In this document: in pieces, positions 53,126 through 61,710 of the stretch
Layout: every line of letters begins with the position of its first letter
Numbering within the stretch: position 1 is the first letter of the stretch
From: Luxibacter massiliensis
GTDB taxonomy: Bacteria > Bacillota > Clostridia > Lachnospirales > Lachnospiraceae
DNA length: 64,000 nt
Reading direction: 5' to 3'
Assembly: GCF_900604355.1 (NCBI RefSeq)
Contig: NZ_UWOE01000001.1
Coordinates: 1,798,001 to 1,862,000, forward strand
Notes under the pieces: model-generated
The model's input: only the letters and a program-made list of their open reading frames with translations
What the model was told of the DNA's origin: nothing
Databases searched by the model: none
Position numbers and translations under genes: made by a program

Positions 53126-53185
53126 ATCCTAGCCCTCCATATTATAAAATTTGTTTAAAATAAAACCAAAATTTCTGCCTATTCT

Positions 53186-53214
53186 AGTATATAATACTTA
53201 ATACAAAATTTCAA
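53186..53214 (-). promoter_or_regulatory. Sigma-A promoter of the decarboxylase cluster
   Basis: On the minus strand TTGAAA (53214-53209) and TATACT (53191-53186) are 17 bp apart, about 61 bp before the carboxyltransferase ATG, which has GGAGGG as ribosome site. Confidence 0.72.
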
Positions 53215-53263
53215 TTCATAAATACAGATTCTGATATTTTTTTCACAGTCCTTGGAAACACCA

Positions 53264-53296
53264 CAAGTAAATTTTCGGCATGCCAAAATTTACTTG
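53264..53296. promoter_or_regulatory. 33-bp palindrome between divergent promoters
   Basis: CAAGTAAATTTT and AAAATTTACTTG are perfect 12-bp arms around CGGCATGCC, which itself holds the palindrome GGCATGCC. It sits between the promoters for the decarboxylase cluster (53186-53214) and the POT transporter (53399-53427). It could be an operator serving both. No T tract follows, which argues against a terminator. Confidence 0.5.
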
Positions 53297-53398
53297 CTAA
53301 AACATACCCTGAAATTATATTTGTATGGCCAGAGTATTATAATAGGAAGTATTTATAAAAACCTTATGAAAATTTGTAAATAAATTATAAATTTTTAT

Positions 53399-53427
53399 TT
53401 GTTCTTTCCTATAAACTATGGTACAAT
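53399..53427 (+). promoter_or_regulatory. Sigma-A promoter of the POT transporter gene
   Basis: TTGTTC (53399-53404) and TACAAT (53422-53427) are separated by 17 bp. Transcription would start near 53434, leaving a leader of about 120 nt that holds a hairpin and a short open frame. Confidence 0.7.
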
Positions 53428-53433
53428 TTCTTC

Positions 53434-53487
53434 ATGGAGAAATTTTTGACAAAGAAGGAGGTTTTTCAAACTCTGGGAGGATACTAG
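53434..53487 (+). CDS. Possible 17-residue leader peptide
   Basis: An ATG at the predicted transcription start opens the frame MEKFLTKKEVFQTLGGY. It lacks a ribosome site, so if translated it would be leaderless. It ends inside the hairpin GAGGATA-CTAGA-TATCCTC that follows (about 53475-53500). It may be an attenuator peptide, or merely a chance open frame in the leader. Confidence 0.2.
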   Translation: MEKFLTKKEVFQTLGGY

Positions 53488-53552
53488 ATATCCTCAGCAT
53501 CTAGCACCATGTCAGTGCAGCACTATAAAAAACTAATTGGAGGGTTTTTATT

Positions 53553-54902
53553 ATGGAAACAGCAAAAAAGAAGAGACCTTTTGGCTTTTATGTCTGCTCT
53601 TTGGGTTTCACATTTGAGCGTTGTGCATTCTACACAGTAAAATATTTACTGGCCATCTGGATCGCAACAAACGCTGCTGGCGGCGGCTTGGGGTTGACCG
53701 ATGCCAAGGCAGCTTCCATGTCAGCTTTATTCGTGGCATTTACTTACATTACACCAATTTTTGGCGGATACATCGCTGACTACTGGTTAAGTCCAAGAAT
53801 CTGTGTTATCGCAGGTATGATTCTTATGGGACTTGGCTACCTGTGTACATGGCAGGCCCACTCTACAGGACTTGTGTGGGCAATGATCATCCTTGTTTCA
53901 GTAGGAACTGGTTTATTCAAGGGTAACCTTTCCGGTGTAAACGGCCTGTTGTTCGAGGACAAAGATGAACTGAACACTGCATTCTCCATCCAGTATTCTT
54001 TTGTCAACGTGGGTTCATTCATCGGAACTACATTTATCGCAATCCTGCCGGCAACTTTTGGTGTCAGCTACAACTTCGTATTCTTACTCTGCGCAATCTT
54101 CCTTTTTGTAGACGCAATCTGGTTTGCAGCTAACTCAAGATCTCTGGGAGAAGCAGGAAAGAAACCTTTCAAAAATGACCAGAGACAGTTTGTTGACAGC
54201 AACAAAAAGAAAGATGAAGCGAACAAACCTCTTACAGCAGGGGACAAAAAACGTATTGCCGCTATCATCCTCGTAACACTTTGTTCTGTTGTATTCTGGA
54301 TGGTTTGGTATCTGGCTTACATGCCTGCATACTATCACTTCGGATGGGGCGACGGCGCTGACTTTTTAAACCATGCCAACTGGTATATCGGAAGCTTCCA
54401 GGTTCCGACTGCATGGTTTGACTCTGTAAACGCCCTTACATGTATCGTTCTTGGTCCAACACTGGCTATGGTATGGGCCAAAATGGCAAAAAGGCCGCAG
54501 GGCGATATGAGTATGTTCAAGAAAACAGCTTTAGGCATTATCCTTGTAGGCTGCGCTTTCGTGGCAATGGTAGCTGCTGATTTCATCAGGGGCGACGGCC
54601 AGGCATCTCTTATCTGGATCGTGCTCGTAGCACTTTTGATGTCCATCGGTGAGATGATCTTCTCTCCTCTTGGAAACTCCTTCATCACTATGCTGGCTCC
54701 CGCAAAGGTTCTCGGACTGCTGCTTGGCTTCTGGCCAATCGCCGTATTCTTTGCAAACAGTATCTATCCTGCACTGTATTCATACTTGAAGACAGTTTCA
54801 TTCCAGGCTGGATATGGGGTGCTCGCAATTGTGGTAATTGTGATTGGAATTATCCTATGGGCATTCAGCGGTAAGCTTGATAAACTTGCTGCGGAAGATT
54901 AA
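53553..54902 (+). CDS. POT/PTR2-family peptide MFS transporter
   Basis: A likely proton-coupled di- or tripeptide importer of 449 residues with about 12-14 membrane segments. The POT signature GTGLFKGNLSGVNG is present. In the family motif ExxERFxYY the first Glu is replaced by Phe (FTFERCAFY), while Glu-Arg is kept. It has its own promoter and a 120-nt leader with GGAGGG before the ATG. Codon use looks biased toward highly expressed genes. Peptide uptake would fit the dipeptidases in this window, though another small substrate is possible. Confidence 0.8.
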   Translation: METAKKKRPFGFYVCSLGFTFERCAFYTVKYLLAIWIATNAAGGGLGLTDAKAASMSALFVAFTYITPIFGGYIADYWLSPRICVIAGMILMGLGYLCTWQAHSTGLVWAMIILVSVGTGLFKGNLSGVNGLLFEDKDELNTAFSIQYSFVNVGSFIGTTFIAILPATFGVSYNFVFLLCAIFLFVDAIWFAANSRSLGEAGKKPFKNDQRQFVDSNKKKDEANKPLTAGDKKRIAAIILVTLCSVVFWMVWYLAYMPAYYHFGWGDGADFLNHANWYIGSFQVPTAWFDSVNALTCIVLGPTLAMVWAKMAKRPQGDMSMFKKTALGIILVGCAFVAMVAADFIRGDGQASLIWIVLVALLMSIGEMIFSPLGNSFITMLAPAKVLGLLLGFWPIAVFFANSIYPALYSYLKTVSFQAGYGVLAIVVIVIGIILWAFSGKLDKLAAED

Positions 54903-54974
54903 TTACTAAATTCCGCCCACTAAACAGTATGTATCTTTATACCGTGGGCAGACCTGCGTCGCTGCAGGATACAA

Positions 54975-55005
54975 AATGGGCCGGGGCATTATGCCCCGGC
55001 CCATT
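54975..55005. terminator. GC-rich 31-bp palindrome after the POT gene
   Basis: Fifteen-base arms (54975-54989 and 54991-55005) pair perfectly around one base. A T tract (TTTTGT) follows only on the minus side, so it could stop transcription entering from either direction. It lies 73 bp after the POT gene. Confidence 0.6.
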
Positions 55006-55064
55006 GCCATACAGCCCACATAATTTCATCTGTCTATATCCTCTGATCATATTCCAAAACTGAT

Positions 55065-55096
55065 AAAGGCCCCGAATGCAACGCATCGGGGTCTTT
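55065..55096 (-). terminator. Terminator of the leuA-like gene
   Basis: AAAGGCCCCG and CGGGGTCTTT pair around a short loop 7 bp after the leuA stop. The core GCATCGGGGTCTTTGAC is identical to part of the palindrome at 47707. Confidence 0.75.
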
Positions 55097-55102
55097 GACC
55101 TT

Positions 55103-57091
55103 TTATTTCCTATTCCTGAACTGTACTGGAGTCGTATTATACATTTTCTTAAATATCCGGTTAAAATGCTCTACATTCTGATAGCCGACTGATTCAGCAA
55201 TGCTTTCCACTGTAGCGCTGCTGCCCTTGAGCATTGCCCTGGCTTTCTTCATTCTGACCTTTTTTAAAATATCGCCAAAGGTCATACCTGATTTTTCTTT
55301 GATATACTTAGATAAATAAGGCTTGGAAAGATAAAATTTCTCAGATAAATCATCCAGCGTCACGTCCTTATAATTTGCATAAATGTAATTGGTTATCTCC
55401 AAAAGCCGCTCATCCTTGCAGGATTCTGAATTTTTAATGTCGTCCAGCTTATTTACGGCAACTACCAGCGCTTCTACAGAAGCTTTTATAATATCAGCAT
55501 CAATGCCTACGCCCCAGTACTTTTTCTTATTGCATACCACGCCCACATATGCGACAGCCTTGGATGAAGAGCCCTTGGTGAGGGAATGTTCTTCATAAAA
55601 GGCCAGCTCATAGCTGATGTCAAAGTAGTGCTTTATAGCATTGCTCACCGCATCTAAACGGCCGTTCCCCACTCCGGTTATCACCCGCTCACTGCCTGCA
55701 TGGTGTATAACCGCATCCGCCACTATCCCATCCTCCTGCTTAAAATGGCATTCATCTAAAGTAAAGTTGGATTTTGCATTAATATAATGATCCTCGAAAA
55801 TATGGTAAACCCAGTCAGGATCCAGTTCCTTGTGTGCCTTGTCGGATACATCCTTAACCAGATATCCCACTTCCTCTTTCATCTTCTCTGGAAGGCTGAT
55901 TCCAAAACTCTGTTTCAGAATATAATTTACACCGCCCTTGCCTGACTGGCTGTTGATGCGTATTACGTCTGAATCATATCTTCTGCCCACATCCTTTGGA
56001 TCGATGGGGAGATATGGCACGTTCCACTTCTGCAGTTTCTTTTCCTCTCTCCAGGACATGCCTTTGGCAATCGCGTCCTGATGTGAGCCTGAGAATGCAG
56101 TAAATACAAGTTCCCCTGCATAAGGTTGGCGGGGGGATACTTTCATTCTAGTAAGGCGCTCGTACACCTCACAGATTTCGCTCATATTTGAAAAATCCAA
56201 TCCCGGATCCACGCCGTGTGAAAACATGTTCATGGCAAGGGTGATGATATCCACATTCCCGGTCCTCTCACCATTCCCGAAAAGAGTCCCCTCTATGCGG
56301 TCAGCACCTGCAAGGATGCCAAGTTCTGCATCACTGACTCCTGAACCGCGGTCGTTATGTGGATGGAGAGATAAAATTACATTGTCGCGGTATAAAAGGT
56401 TCTTATCAAAATACTCTACCTGGCTTGCAAATACATGGGGCATCGCATTTTCCACGGTAGTAGGGAGATTGATGATCGCTTTGTTCTCCCCGGAAGGCTT
56501 CCATATTTCCAGGACAGCATTGCAGACATCTAAGGCATACTCTACTTCTGTCCCCGGAAAACTTTCAGGACTATATTCAAATGTAAAGTTACCCTCCGTC
56601 TCCTGTGCAAGCTGTTTCAGTAGCTTTGCCCCGTCAACCGCAATCTGCTTTACCTCTTCTTTATCTTTCCGGAAAACCTGCTCTCTCTGAGCCACGGAAG
56701 TCGAATTATATACATGGATTACAGCATGGGGAGCGCCCTTTACTGCCTCAAAAGTACGCTTTATAATATGTTCCCTGGCCTGGGTCAGAACCTGTATGGT
56801 GACATCATTGGGAATCATATTCTGTTCGATAATTGTTCTTAAAAATTGATATTCTGTCTCCGAAGCAGCGGGAAAACCTACCTCTATCTCTTTAAAGCCT
56901 ACCTCCAGCAAAAGCTGGAAAAATTCTATCTTCTCATCCAATCCCATAGGTTCAATCAACGCCTGGTTCCCATCCCTTAAATCCACACTGCACCAGGCTG
57001 GGGAGGTATCAATATGGTCCTTTTTCACCCAGTCATAACATGGTTCTGGCGGCATAAAATACATCTTTTCATACTTTTCATAGTTGTTCAT
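55103..57091 (-). CDS. leuA: 2-isopropylmalate synthase fused to an AraC-type DNA-binding domain
   Basis: Condenses 2-ketoisovalerate and acetyl-CoA in leucine synthesis. Of 662 residues, about 1-400 form the catalytic TIM barrel (VDLRDGNQALIEPM, LHPHNDRGSG with metal-binding His, GTLFGNGERTGNVD). About 440-555 form the LeuA dimer/leucine-feedback domain (VGNGRLDAVSNAIKHYF). Residues 560-662 are an AraC/XylS HTH domain with both helix-turn-helix units (LDDLSEKFYLSKPYLSKYI and VESIAESVGYQNVEHFNRIF). Normal LeuA of this type stops near residue 555. The frame runs through without stop. GGAG lies before the ATG. It is a single-gene unit, away from other leu genes. Confidence 0.88.
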   Translation of the reverse strand: MNNYEKYEKMYFMPPEPCYDWVKKDHIDTSPAWCSVDLRDGNQALIEPMGLDEKIEFFQLLLEVGFKEIEVGFPAASETEYQFLRTIIEQNMIPNDVTIQVLTQAREHIIKRTFEAVKGAPHAVIHVYNSTSVAQREQVFRKDKEEVKQIAVDGAKLLKQLAQETEGNFTFEYSPESFPGTEVEYALDVCNAVLEIWKPSGENKAIINLPTTVENAMPHVFASQVEYFDKNLLYRDNVILSLHPHNDRGSGVSDAELGILAGADRIEGTLFGNGERTGNVDIITLAMNMFSHGVDPGLDFSNMSEICEVYERLTRMKVSPRQPYAGELVFTAFSGSHQDAIAKGMSWREEKKLQKWNVPYLPIDPKDVGRRYDSDVIRINSQSGKGGVNYILKQSFGISLPEKMKEEVGYLVKDVSDKAHKELDPDWVYHIFEDHYINAKSNFTLDECHFKQEDGIVADAVIHHAGSERVITGVGNGRLDAVSNAIKHYFDISYELAFYEEHSLTKGSSSKAVAYVGVVCNKKKYWGVGIDADIIKASVEALVVAVNKLDDIKNSESCKDERLLEITNYIYANYKDVTLDDLSEKFYLSKPYLSKYIKEKSGMTFGDILKKVRMKKARAMLKGSSATVESIAESVGYQNVEHFNRIFKKMYNTTPVQFRNRK

Positions 57092-57184
57092 AATGACATC
57101 TCCTTATATTATATCAAATTAATTGTCTTTTTTTATCTTCATCTATACTAACATAAGAACACGCCCTTATCCAGTGGTAAATTT

Positions 57185-57201
57185 AATCATTTATATTGAT
57201 T
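57185..57201. promoter_or_regulatory. Inverted repeat in the leuA leader region
   Basis: AATCA and TGATT arms are separated by 7 bp (57185-57201 on plus), about 100 bp before the leuA start. It is a candidate binding site for the fused AraC domain, but it is short and AT-rich. Confidence 0.25.
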
Positions 57202-57284
57202 TTTTTTATTATTCACTTCTAATTTTATGGCTTTACCAAAGGCCTCCATGTAAAAATATAATATTTGATGATTTTAGGAATTCT

Positions 57285-58583
57285 TTATGCTGCTGTTTTT
57301 CCCGGAGATAAGGGTTTAGGAGGCTCCATAAAATATAGATCAAATATCGTTTTAAAATACCAGGAGAAAGTCTTTTCAGACACCCCTGATGTTGTAACCA
57401 CATCATAGGCCCTGATCTTTTCCCCATTCAGCATATATGTGACTTCCCCTACTTTCTGCCCTTTTGACACAGGGGCCGTGAGAATTTCCTCCTTATGCAG
57501 GGCAATATCTATCTGCTCATCTTTCCTTAGCAGCATCCTCAGCTCTTTTTCCTCCCCCACTGTCTCAAGCGGAACAGCTATTTCTGTTTTAAAAGGCTCT
57601 TCATTGTCAGCCCCATTTTTGACCAGGATATTCCCAGGATCTGTTTCCTGCCAGATTTCCCGGTACTCATAATTTTCCAACCCATAATTCATGAGTTTTT
57701 TGGTGTCCGCCCATTTGTAGCTTTTATTGTTGGGCCAGCCACAGGCCAGCAAAGCCACAATAAAAGTTCGTTCTCCCTGCCTTAAGGAACCCACATAACA
57801 ATACCCTGCATCTCCTGTAAAGCCTGTTTTACCTGAAAGGGCGCCTTCCATCATCTGCAGAAATGCGTTGTGGTTTGTGCAGGAATATGACCTTTGGCCC
57901 GAACAGTCTGTAAACTGGTAGCTTCCCGCCCTTGTTATTTCGAGAAACATACTTTTCTGGGGGGAGTCCATAATACAGTACTTCATAATCCTCGCCAGAT
58001 CCTCTGCTGTGGTGTGGTGGGTTCCCTTTTCATCCACCGCATCCAGGCCATTAGGGGTAATAAAATATGTATTGCCACAGCCTAGCTGTTCTGCCTTTGC
58101 ATTCATCATATCCGCAAAGCCTTCCACGCTTTTCCCGATATTCTCGGCAATAATAACGGCAGAATCATTATGTGATTCCAGCATCAGGGAATAAAGGAGA
58201 TCCCTTAAATAGAACTGCTGCCCGGCCGTCACCCCCAGATGCACTTTAGGCTGGGAGGCCGCATAATCACTGACTTCCATCTGTTCATCCAGCTTTCCAT
58301 ACTCCAGCGCCAAAATGCAAGTCATAATTTTCGTGGTACTGGCCATGGCCTTCTCCTGCTGCCCGTTTTTTGAAAATAAAACACGCCCACTGTCCGCATC
58401 CATTAACACTGCCGACTGGGCGTATAAATTGTCCGGCTCTCCTTCTGCTGCCTGTATCTCAGGCATACGGCCCTTCCCAGGAAAAAGGCTTAAAAAGCAT
58501 AGACTAATTATACAGAGAACCGACGTCCATCTTCTTTTATGTACAGGCAATTTTCTTACTGTTTTTCCTTCTCTCTCCCTCAC
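57285..58583 (-). CDS. D-alanyl-D-alanine carboxypeptidase (S11, DacF-like)
   Basis: Trims the terminal D-Ala from peptidoglycan side chains. The 432 residues have an N-terminal signal peptide (about 18-36), then SxxK motif ASTTKIMT with the active Ser, SxN motif ESHNDSAV and KTG motif SGKTGFTG, and a C-terminal beta domain and membrane-binding segment. The start is GTG at 58583 with GGAG spaced 11 bp. The scpB terminator separates it from scpAB, and a second paralogue lies at 61738. Confidence 0.9.
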   Translation of the reverse strand: MREREGKTVRKLPVHKRRWTSVLCIISLCFLSLFPGKGRMPEIQAAEGEPDNLYAQSAVLMDADSGRVLFSKNGQQEKAMASTTKIMTCILALEYGKLDEQMEVSDYAASQPKVHLGVTAGQQFYLRDLLYSLMLESHNDSAVIIAENIGKSVEGFADMMNAKAEQLGCGNTYFITPNGLDAVDEKGTHHTTAEDLARIMKYCIMDSPQKSMFLEITRAGSYQFTDCSGQRSYSCTNHNAFLQMMEGALSGKTGFTGDAGYCYVGSLRQGERTFIVALLACGWPNNKSYKWADTKKLMNYGLENYEYREIWQETDPGNILVKNGADNEEPFKTEIAVPLETVGEEKELRMLLRKDEQIDIALHKEEILTAPVSKGQKVGEVTYMLNGEKIRAYDVVTTSGVSEKTFSWYFKTIFDLYFMEPPKPLSPGKTAA

Positions 58584-58626
58584 GCTCGTTTTCGCTCCAA
58601 CTATATACTATTATTAGTATGTATGC

Positions 58627-58656
58627 AAAAAAAGAGCAGGGTAGAACCTCCCCTGC
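58627..58656 (-). terminator. Terminator after scpB
   Basis: On the minus strand GCAGGGG and CCCTGC form a hairpin followed by TCTTTTTTT. It begins 10 bp after the scpB stop and precedes the carboxypeptidase gene. Confidence 0.82.
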
Positions 58657-58665
58657 AAAGCTCTG

Positions 58666-59235
58666 TCATATATCCAGCTTTAGCTGTGCCTCGTCTTCTG
58701 CCTCCTCCTTAAAATGCTGCATCTGTTCTGGATTCACTGTGGGAAGCTCATCCAGAGACTGGACGCCAAACCTGCGCAGAAACTCTTCTGTGGTTTTAAA
58801 CAGAAGAGGCCTGCCAGGAGCCTCCATCCTTCCGGCTTCTTCCGCAAGGCCGTACTCCACCAGCTTGCTGACTGCATGGTCTGATTTTACCCCCCTGATC
58901 TTCTCGATTTCCAGCTTTGTCACAGGCTGCCTGTATGCGATAATGGAGAGTGTCTCCAAAAGCACGTCTGTGAGTATAAACTTTCTGGGCTGTTTTGCAA
59001 TCCGTATTAAGTATTCATACATTTCCTTCTTTGTGCACATCTGAAAAGAATTTTCCAGCTCTATAATACGGATTCCTCTATCTTCTGATTCGTACTTGTC
59101 CATCATATTATGGATTATTTTTTTGGTTGTACTTTCATCATGGCCTATCACAGACGCAATCTTCCCCAGCTCCACGGATTCCCCCACCGTAAAGAGGATT
59201 GCTTCGATAGCTCCCTGCAGCTTTTCTATTTCCAT
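58666..59235 (-). CDS. scpB: Segregation and condensation protein B
   Basis: A partner of ScpA and SMC in chromosome organisation. The 189 residues carry two winged-helix domains; KLQGAIEAILFTVGE near the start and LETLSIIAYRQPVTK and IEKIRGVKSDHAVSKLVEYGLAEE (shortened) are typical. The ATG at 59235 is used, because AAAGGG stands 12 bp before it; ATG at 59247 is also possible and would add four residues. It lies directly after scpA and both end before the terminator at 58627. Confidence 0.94.
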   Translation of the reverse strand: MEIEKLQGAIEAILFTVGESVELGKIASVIGHDESTTKKIIHNMMDKYESEDRGIRIIELENSFQMCTKKEMYEYLIRIAKQPRKFILTDVLLETLSIIAYRQPVTKLEIEKIRGVKSDHAVSKLVEYGLAEEAGRMEAPGRPLLFKTTEEFLRRFGVQSLDELPTVNPEQMQHFKEEAEDEAQLKLDI

Positions 59236-59252
59236 ATCTTTATCCATCCCTT

Positions 59253-59996
59253 TCAAATCTGTGAGTCAATCATCATATCCCCACAGGTTCCCTCCTGTTC
59301 TACACGGATAGTCCCCAGCTTCATCAATTCCAGAACTGCCAGGAATGTCACCACAATATGCATACGGCTTCCCTGCTTCTCCAACAGCTGCCTGAAGCTA
59401 AATCGCCGGTGCTTCCTGGCATAGTCCTCTACATAAGATAACTTCACGGGAAGTGGAACTTCTTCTTTTTCTATTTTTCCGAACTTACTCCTGACCGGGT
59501 CAATCTTATCATCCTGGCGCCTCATCACGTCTGTAAATATGTCATTTAACTTCTTAAGCGTCAAATCTCCCAGAAGGGCATCCAAATCCACCGGCTCCAC
59601 ATACTCTTTTACCTCCTCGGGAAGCGTAGGCTTCTTATAAAGCACCTGGTCCGCCTCTACCTGCCTGTCCTTTAGCTCATAGGCCATATATTTATACATT
59701 TTATATTGAAGGAGCTGTTCTACCAGTTCCTGCCGTGGATCCTCCTCCTCGCCATCCTCATTGATTTCTTTTGGGAGGAGCATCCTGCATTTTATGTCAA
59801 GGAGTGTGGCGGCCATGACAAGGAATTCGCTCATGACGTTCAAATCCTCCTGTTTCATATTGCGTATATACTCCATGTATTGATTTGTGATCTCCACGAT
59901 AGGTATATCATAAATGTCGATTTTATTTTTATCTATCAGATGAAGGAGAAGGTCCAAAGGACCTTCGAACACTTCCAGCTTCACCGGTATTCCCAT
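59253..59996 (-). CDS. scpA: Segregation and condensation protein A
   Basis: The kleisin of the SMC-ScpAB complex. The 247 residues have the N-terminal SMC-neck-binding helices (PVKLEVFEGPLDLLLHLI, shortened), an acidic linker, and a C-terminal winged helix that contacts the SMC head. The ATG at 59996 follows GGAGAG. It overlaps scpB slightly or touches it, so translation is coupled. The usual neighbours are preserved. Confidence 0.95.
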   Translation of the reverse strand: MGIPVKLEVFEGPLDLLLHLIDKNKIDIYDIPIVEITNQYMEYIRNMKQEDLNVMSEFLVMAATLLDIKCRMLLPKEINEDGEEEDPRQELVEQLLQYKMYKYMAYELKDRQVEADQVLYKKPTLPEEVKEYVEPVDLDALLGDLTLKKLNDIFTDVMRRQDDKIDPVRSKFGKIEKEEVPLPVKLSYVEDYARKHRRFSFRQLLEKQGSRMHIVVTFLAVLELMKLGTIRVEQEGTCGDMMIDSQI

Positions 59997-60050
59997 AGCT
60001 TTTCTCTCCACTTTTGGATTTTGGCACTGTATTTCATTATACGGGAATTT

Positions 60051-60941
60051 TCATGAATGTACAAGTGTTTTGTACGGCCTGAGAGTAATGGCGACCACTT
60101 CTGCATAATTGCAGAACCGCATATTCACTGTATGCGTGCCTAAGCCGCGGCTGACAGCGATTGCCTGGCCATCCTCAACTGTCATCTCGCCGGAATATTT
60201 TGGGAAAAGGATGGCCTGGGGCGTAATGATCCCTCCCAGGCCCGGGATGCGTATAATTCCCCCGTGTAAATGGCCTGATACTGTAAGATCAGCCCCCCAG
60301 CCTCTATATGCGGGGAAATATACAGGGTTGTGGGCCAGGAGAATCTGAAACTTATCCCTATGGGCACGTCCAATACATTTTTGAATGTCCCCTGGAGCCA
60401 CTGTATGTCTTTTGAACTTCTTATAGGTATAAAGAGGCAGCTCCAGGCCATATATTTGTACGCGAAGCCTGTCCAGCATAATCTCAGCTTTCTCATTTTC
60501 CAACATATGGACACCTGCGCCCAACAGCCTGGCCTTATATTCACGAAAGGCTGCCCCGCCATATTTTTGGGGCATTTCTTTCATCCGCTGCTCGTGGTTT
60601 CCCAGACTATAATACACAGGGCATATGGACGGAAGCATACTGACAAAGTTCAGTCCATTCTCATAGGCAGGTTCTTCCTTTCCTATCAGCATATCTCCTG
60701 CTATCAAAATCAAATCTGGGTGTTCTTCCTTGACAGCCTGTAGCAGCCTTTCATTGTTGTCCCCATAGGTTTTATTATGCAGGTCTGCCAACAGCAGAAT
60801 CTTCTTCTCACTATCTAACGCCTTTAATTTTGGAACACTAAGACTATACCGGGTAATTTTAAAGAATCCAAGCTCTCTTTTTGACTCTGCCAGAAATACA
60901 GCGGCCAGTCCCAGTAGGACTGCTAAGATCCCCTTAATCAT
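60051..60941 (-). CDS. Membrane-anchored metallophosphoesterase
   Basis: A calcineurin-like phosphoesterase of 296 residues. A single N-terminal membrane segment (about residues 3-20) anchors it. The metal motifs are all present: LADLHNKTYG (DxH), LIAGDML (GD), LGNHEQRM (GNHE), HNPVYF and SGHLHGGII. It resembles the YkuE/YaeI group, whose substrates may be phospholipid or nucleotide. The ATG at 60941 has GGAAGG upstream and overlaps deoC by 8 bp, so both are cotranslated. Confidence 0.86.
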   Translation of the reverse strand: MIKGILAVLLGLAAVFLAESKRELGFFKITRYSLSVPKLKALDSEKKILLLADLHNKTYGDNNERLLQAVKEEHPDLILIAGDMLIGKEEPAYENGLNFVSMLPSICPVYYSLGNHEQRMKEMPQKYGGAAFREYKARLLGAGVHMLENEKAEIMLDRLRVQIYGLELPLYTYKKFKRHTVAPGDIQKCIGRAHRDKFQILLAHNPVYFPAYRGWGADLTVSGHLHGGIIRIPGLGGIITPQAILFPKYSGEMTVEDGQAIAVSRGLGTHTVNMRFCNYAEVVAITLRPYKTLVHS

Positions 60942-61590
60942 CCAGCTGTCCTTCCACGATGGCAACGCCCGAGCTTGTACCCAGCCTGTCTGCGCCTGCT
61001 TGTACCATGGCCTTAGCCGTCTTAGCCGAACGGATGCCCCCTGAAGCCTTTACCCCCATGACAGGCCCTACCGTCTGCCGCATCAACCCGATATCCTCCA
61101 CAGTTGCCCCTCCTGTGGAAAACCCGGTGGATGTTTTCACAAAATCCGCCCCGGCCTCCTTACAAATCCTGCATACCTGTACTTTCTCCTCATCCGTAAG
61201 CAGACATGTCTCAATAATTACTTTCACACATATACGATCCCCGGCTGCATCTACCACAGATGTAATATCCTCTTTGACATACTCCCAGTCTCCACTCTTA
61301 ATCATACCTATGTGTGCCACCATATCCACCTCATCTGCCCCGTCCCTGACAGCTGCAAGCGTCTCTCCCACCTTTCCCTCTGTGGACATTGCCCCCAGCG
61401 GGAACCCCACAACTGTACAGACCTTTACATCACTTTCCTTCAGCCTCTGTGCACAATAATATACAAAACTAGAATTTACACAGACTGAATGAAATCCACA
61501 TTCAACAGCCTCACGGCATAACTTATCCACATCCGCCTTCGTAGCCTCCGGCTTTAAAACCGTGTGGTCGATCATCCTCGCAAAATCCAT
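60934..61590 (-). CDS. deoC: Deoxyribose-phosphate aldolase
   Basis: Splits 2-deoxyribose 5-phosphate into glyceraldehyde 3-phosphate and acetaldehyde. The 218 residues match the short bacterial form. The Schiff-base Lys lies in DFVKTSTGF, with its partner Lys in GVKASGGIR, and the start DHTVLKPEATKADVDKLC is family typical. It overlaps the phosphoesterase gene by 8 bp. It can feed deoxynucleoside breakdown; no other deo genes are present here. Confidence 0.95.
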   Translation of the reverse strand: MDFARMIDHTVLKPEATKADVDKLCREAVECGFHSVCVNSSFVYYCAQRLKESDVKVCTVVGFPLGAMSTEGKVGETLAAVRDGADEVDMVAHIGMIKSGDWEYVKEDITSVVDAAGDRICVKVIIETCLLTDEEKVQVCRICKEAGADFVKTSTGFSTGGATVEDIGLMRQTVGPVMGVKASGGIRSAKTAKAMVQAGADRLGTSSGVAIVEGQLDD

Positions 61591-61710
61591 AACTCCCTCC
61601 TTAATTGTATTCTAGTATACAATTTAAAAATACCCGTTTATTTTACTATCCTACCATTTTTTAGTACCAAATACAAATTATTGTTGGTTTTGGTACACCA
61701 CTGAGTTCAA

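Noticed and set aside
55103..57091. The LeuA-AraC junction as a sequencing or assembly artefact
   Set aside because: The frame is open across the joint, the two HTH motifs are intact, and the gene ends in a normal terminator; a chimera from misassembly is unlikely, though not excluded.
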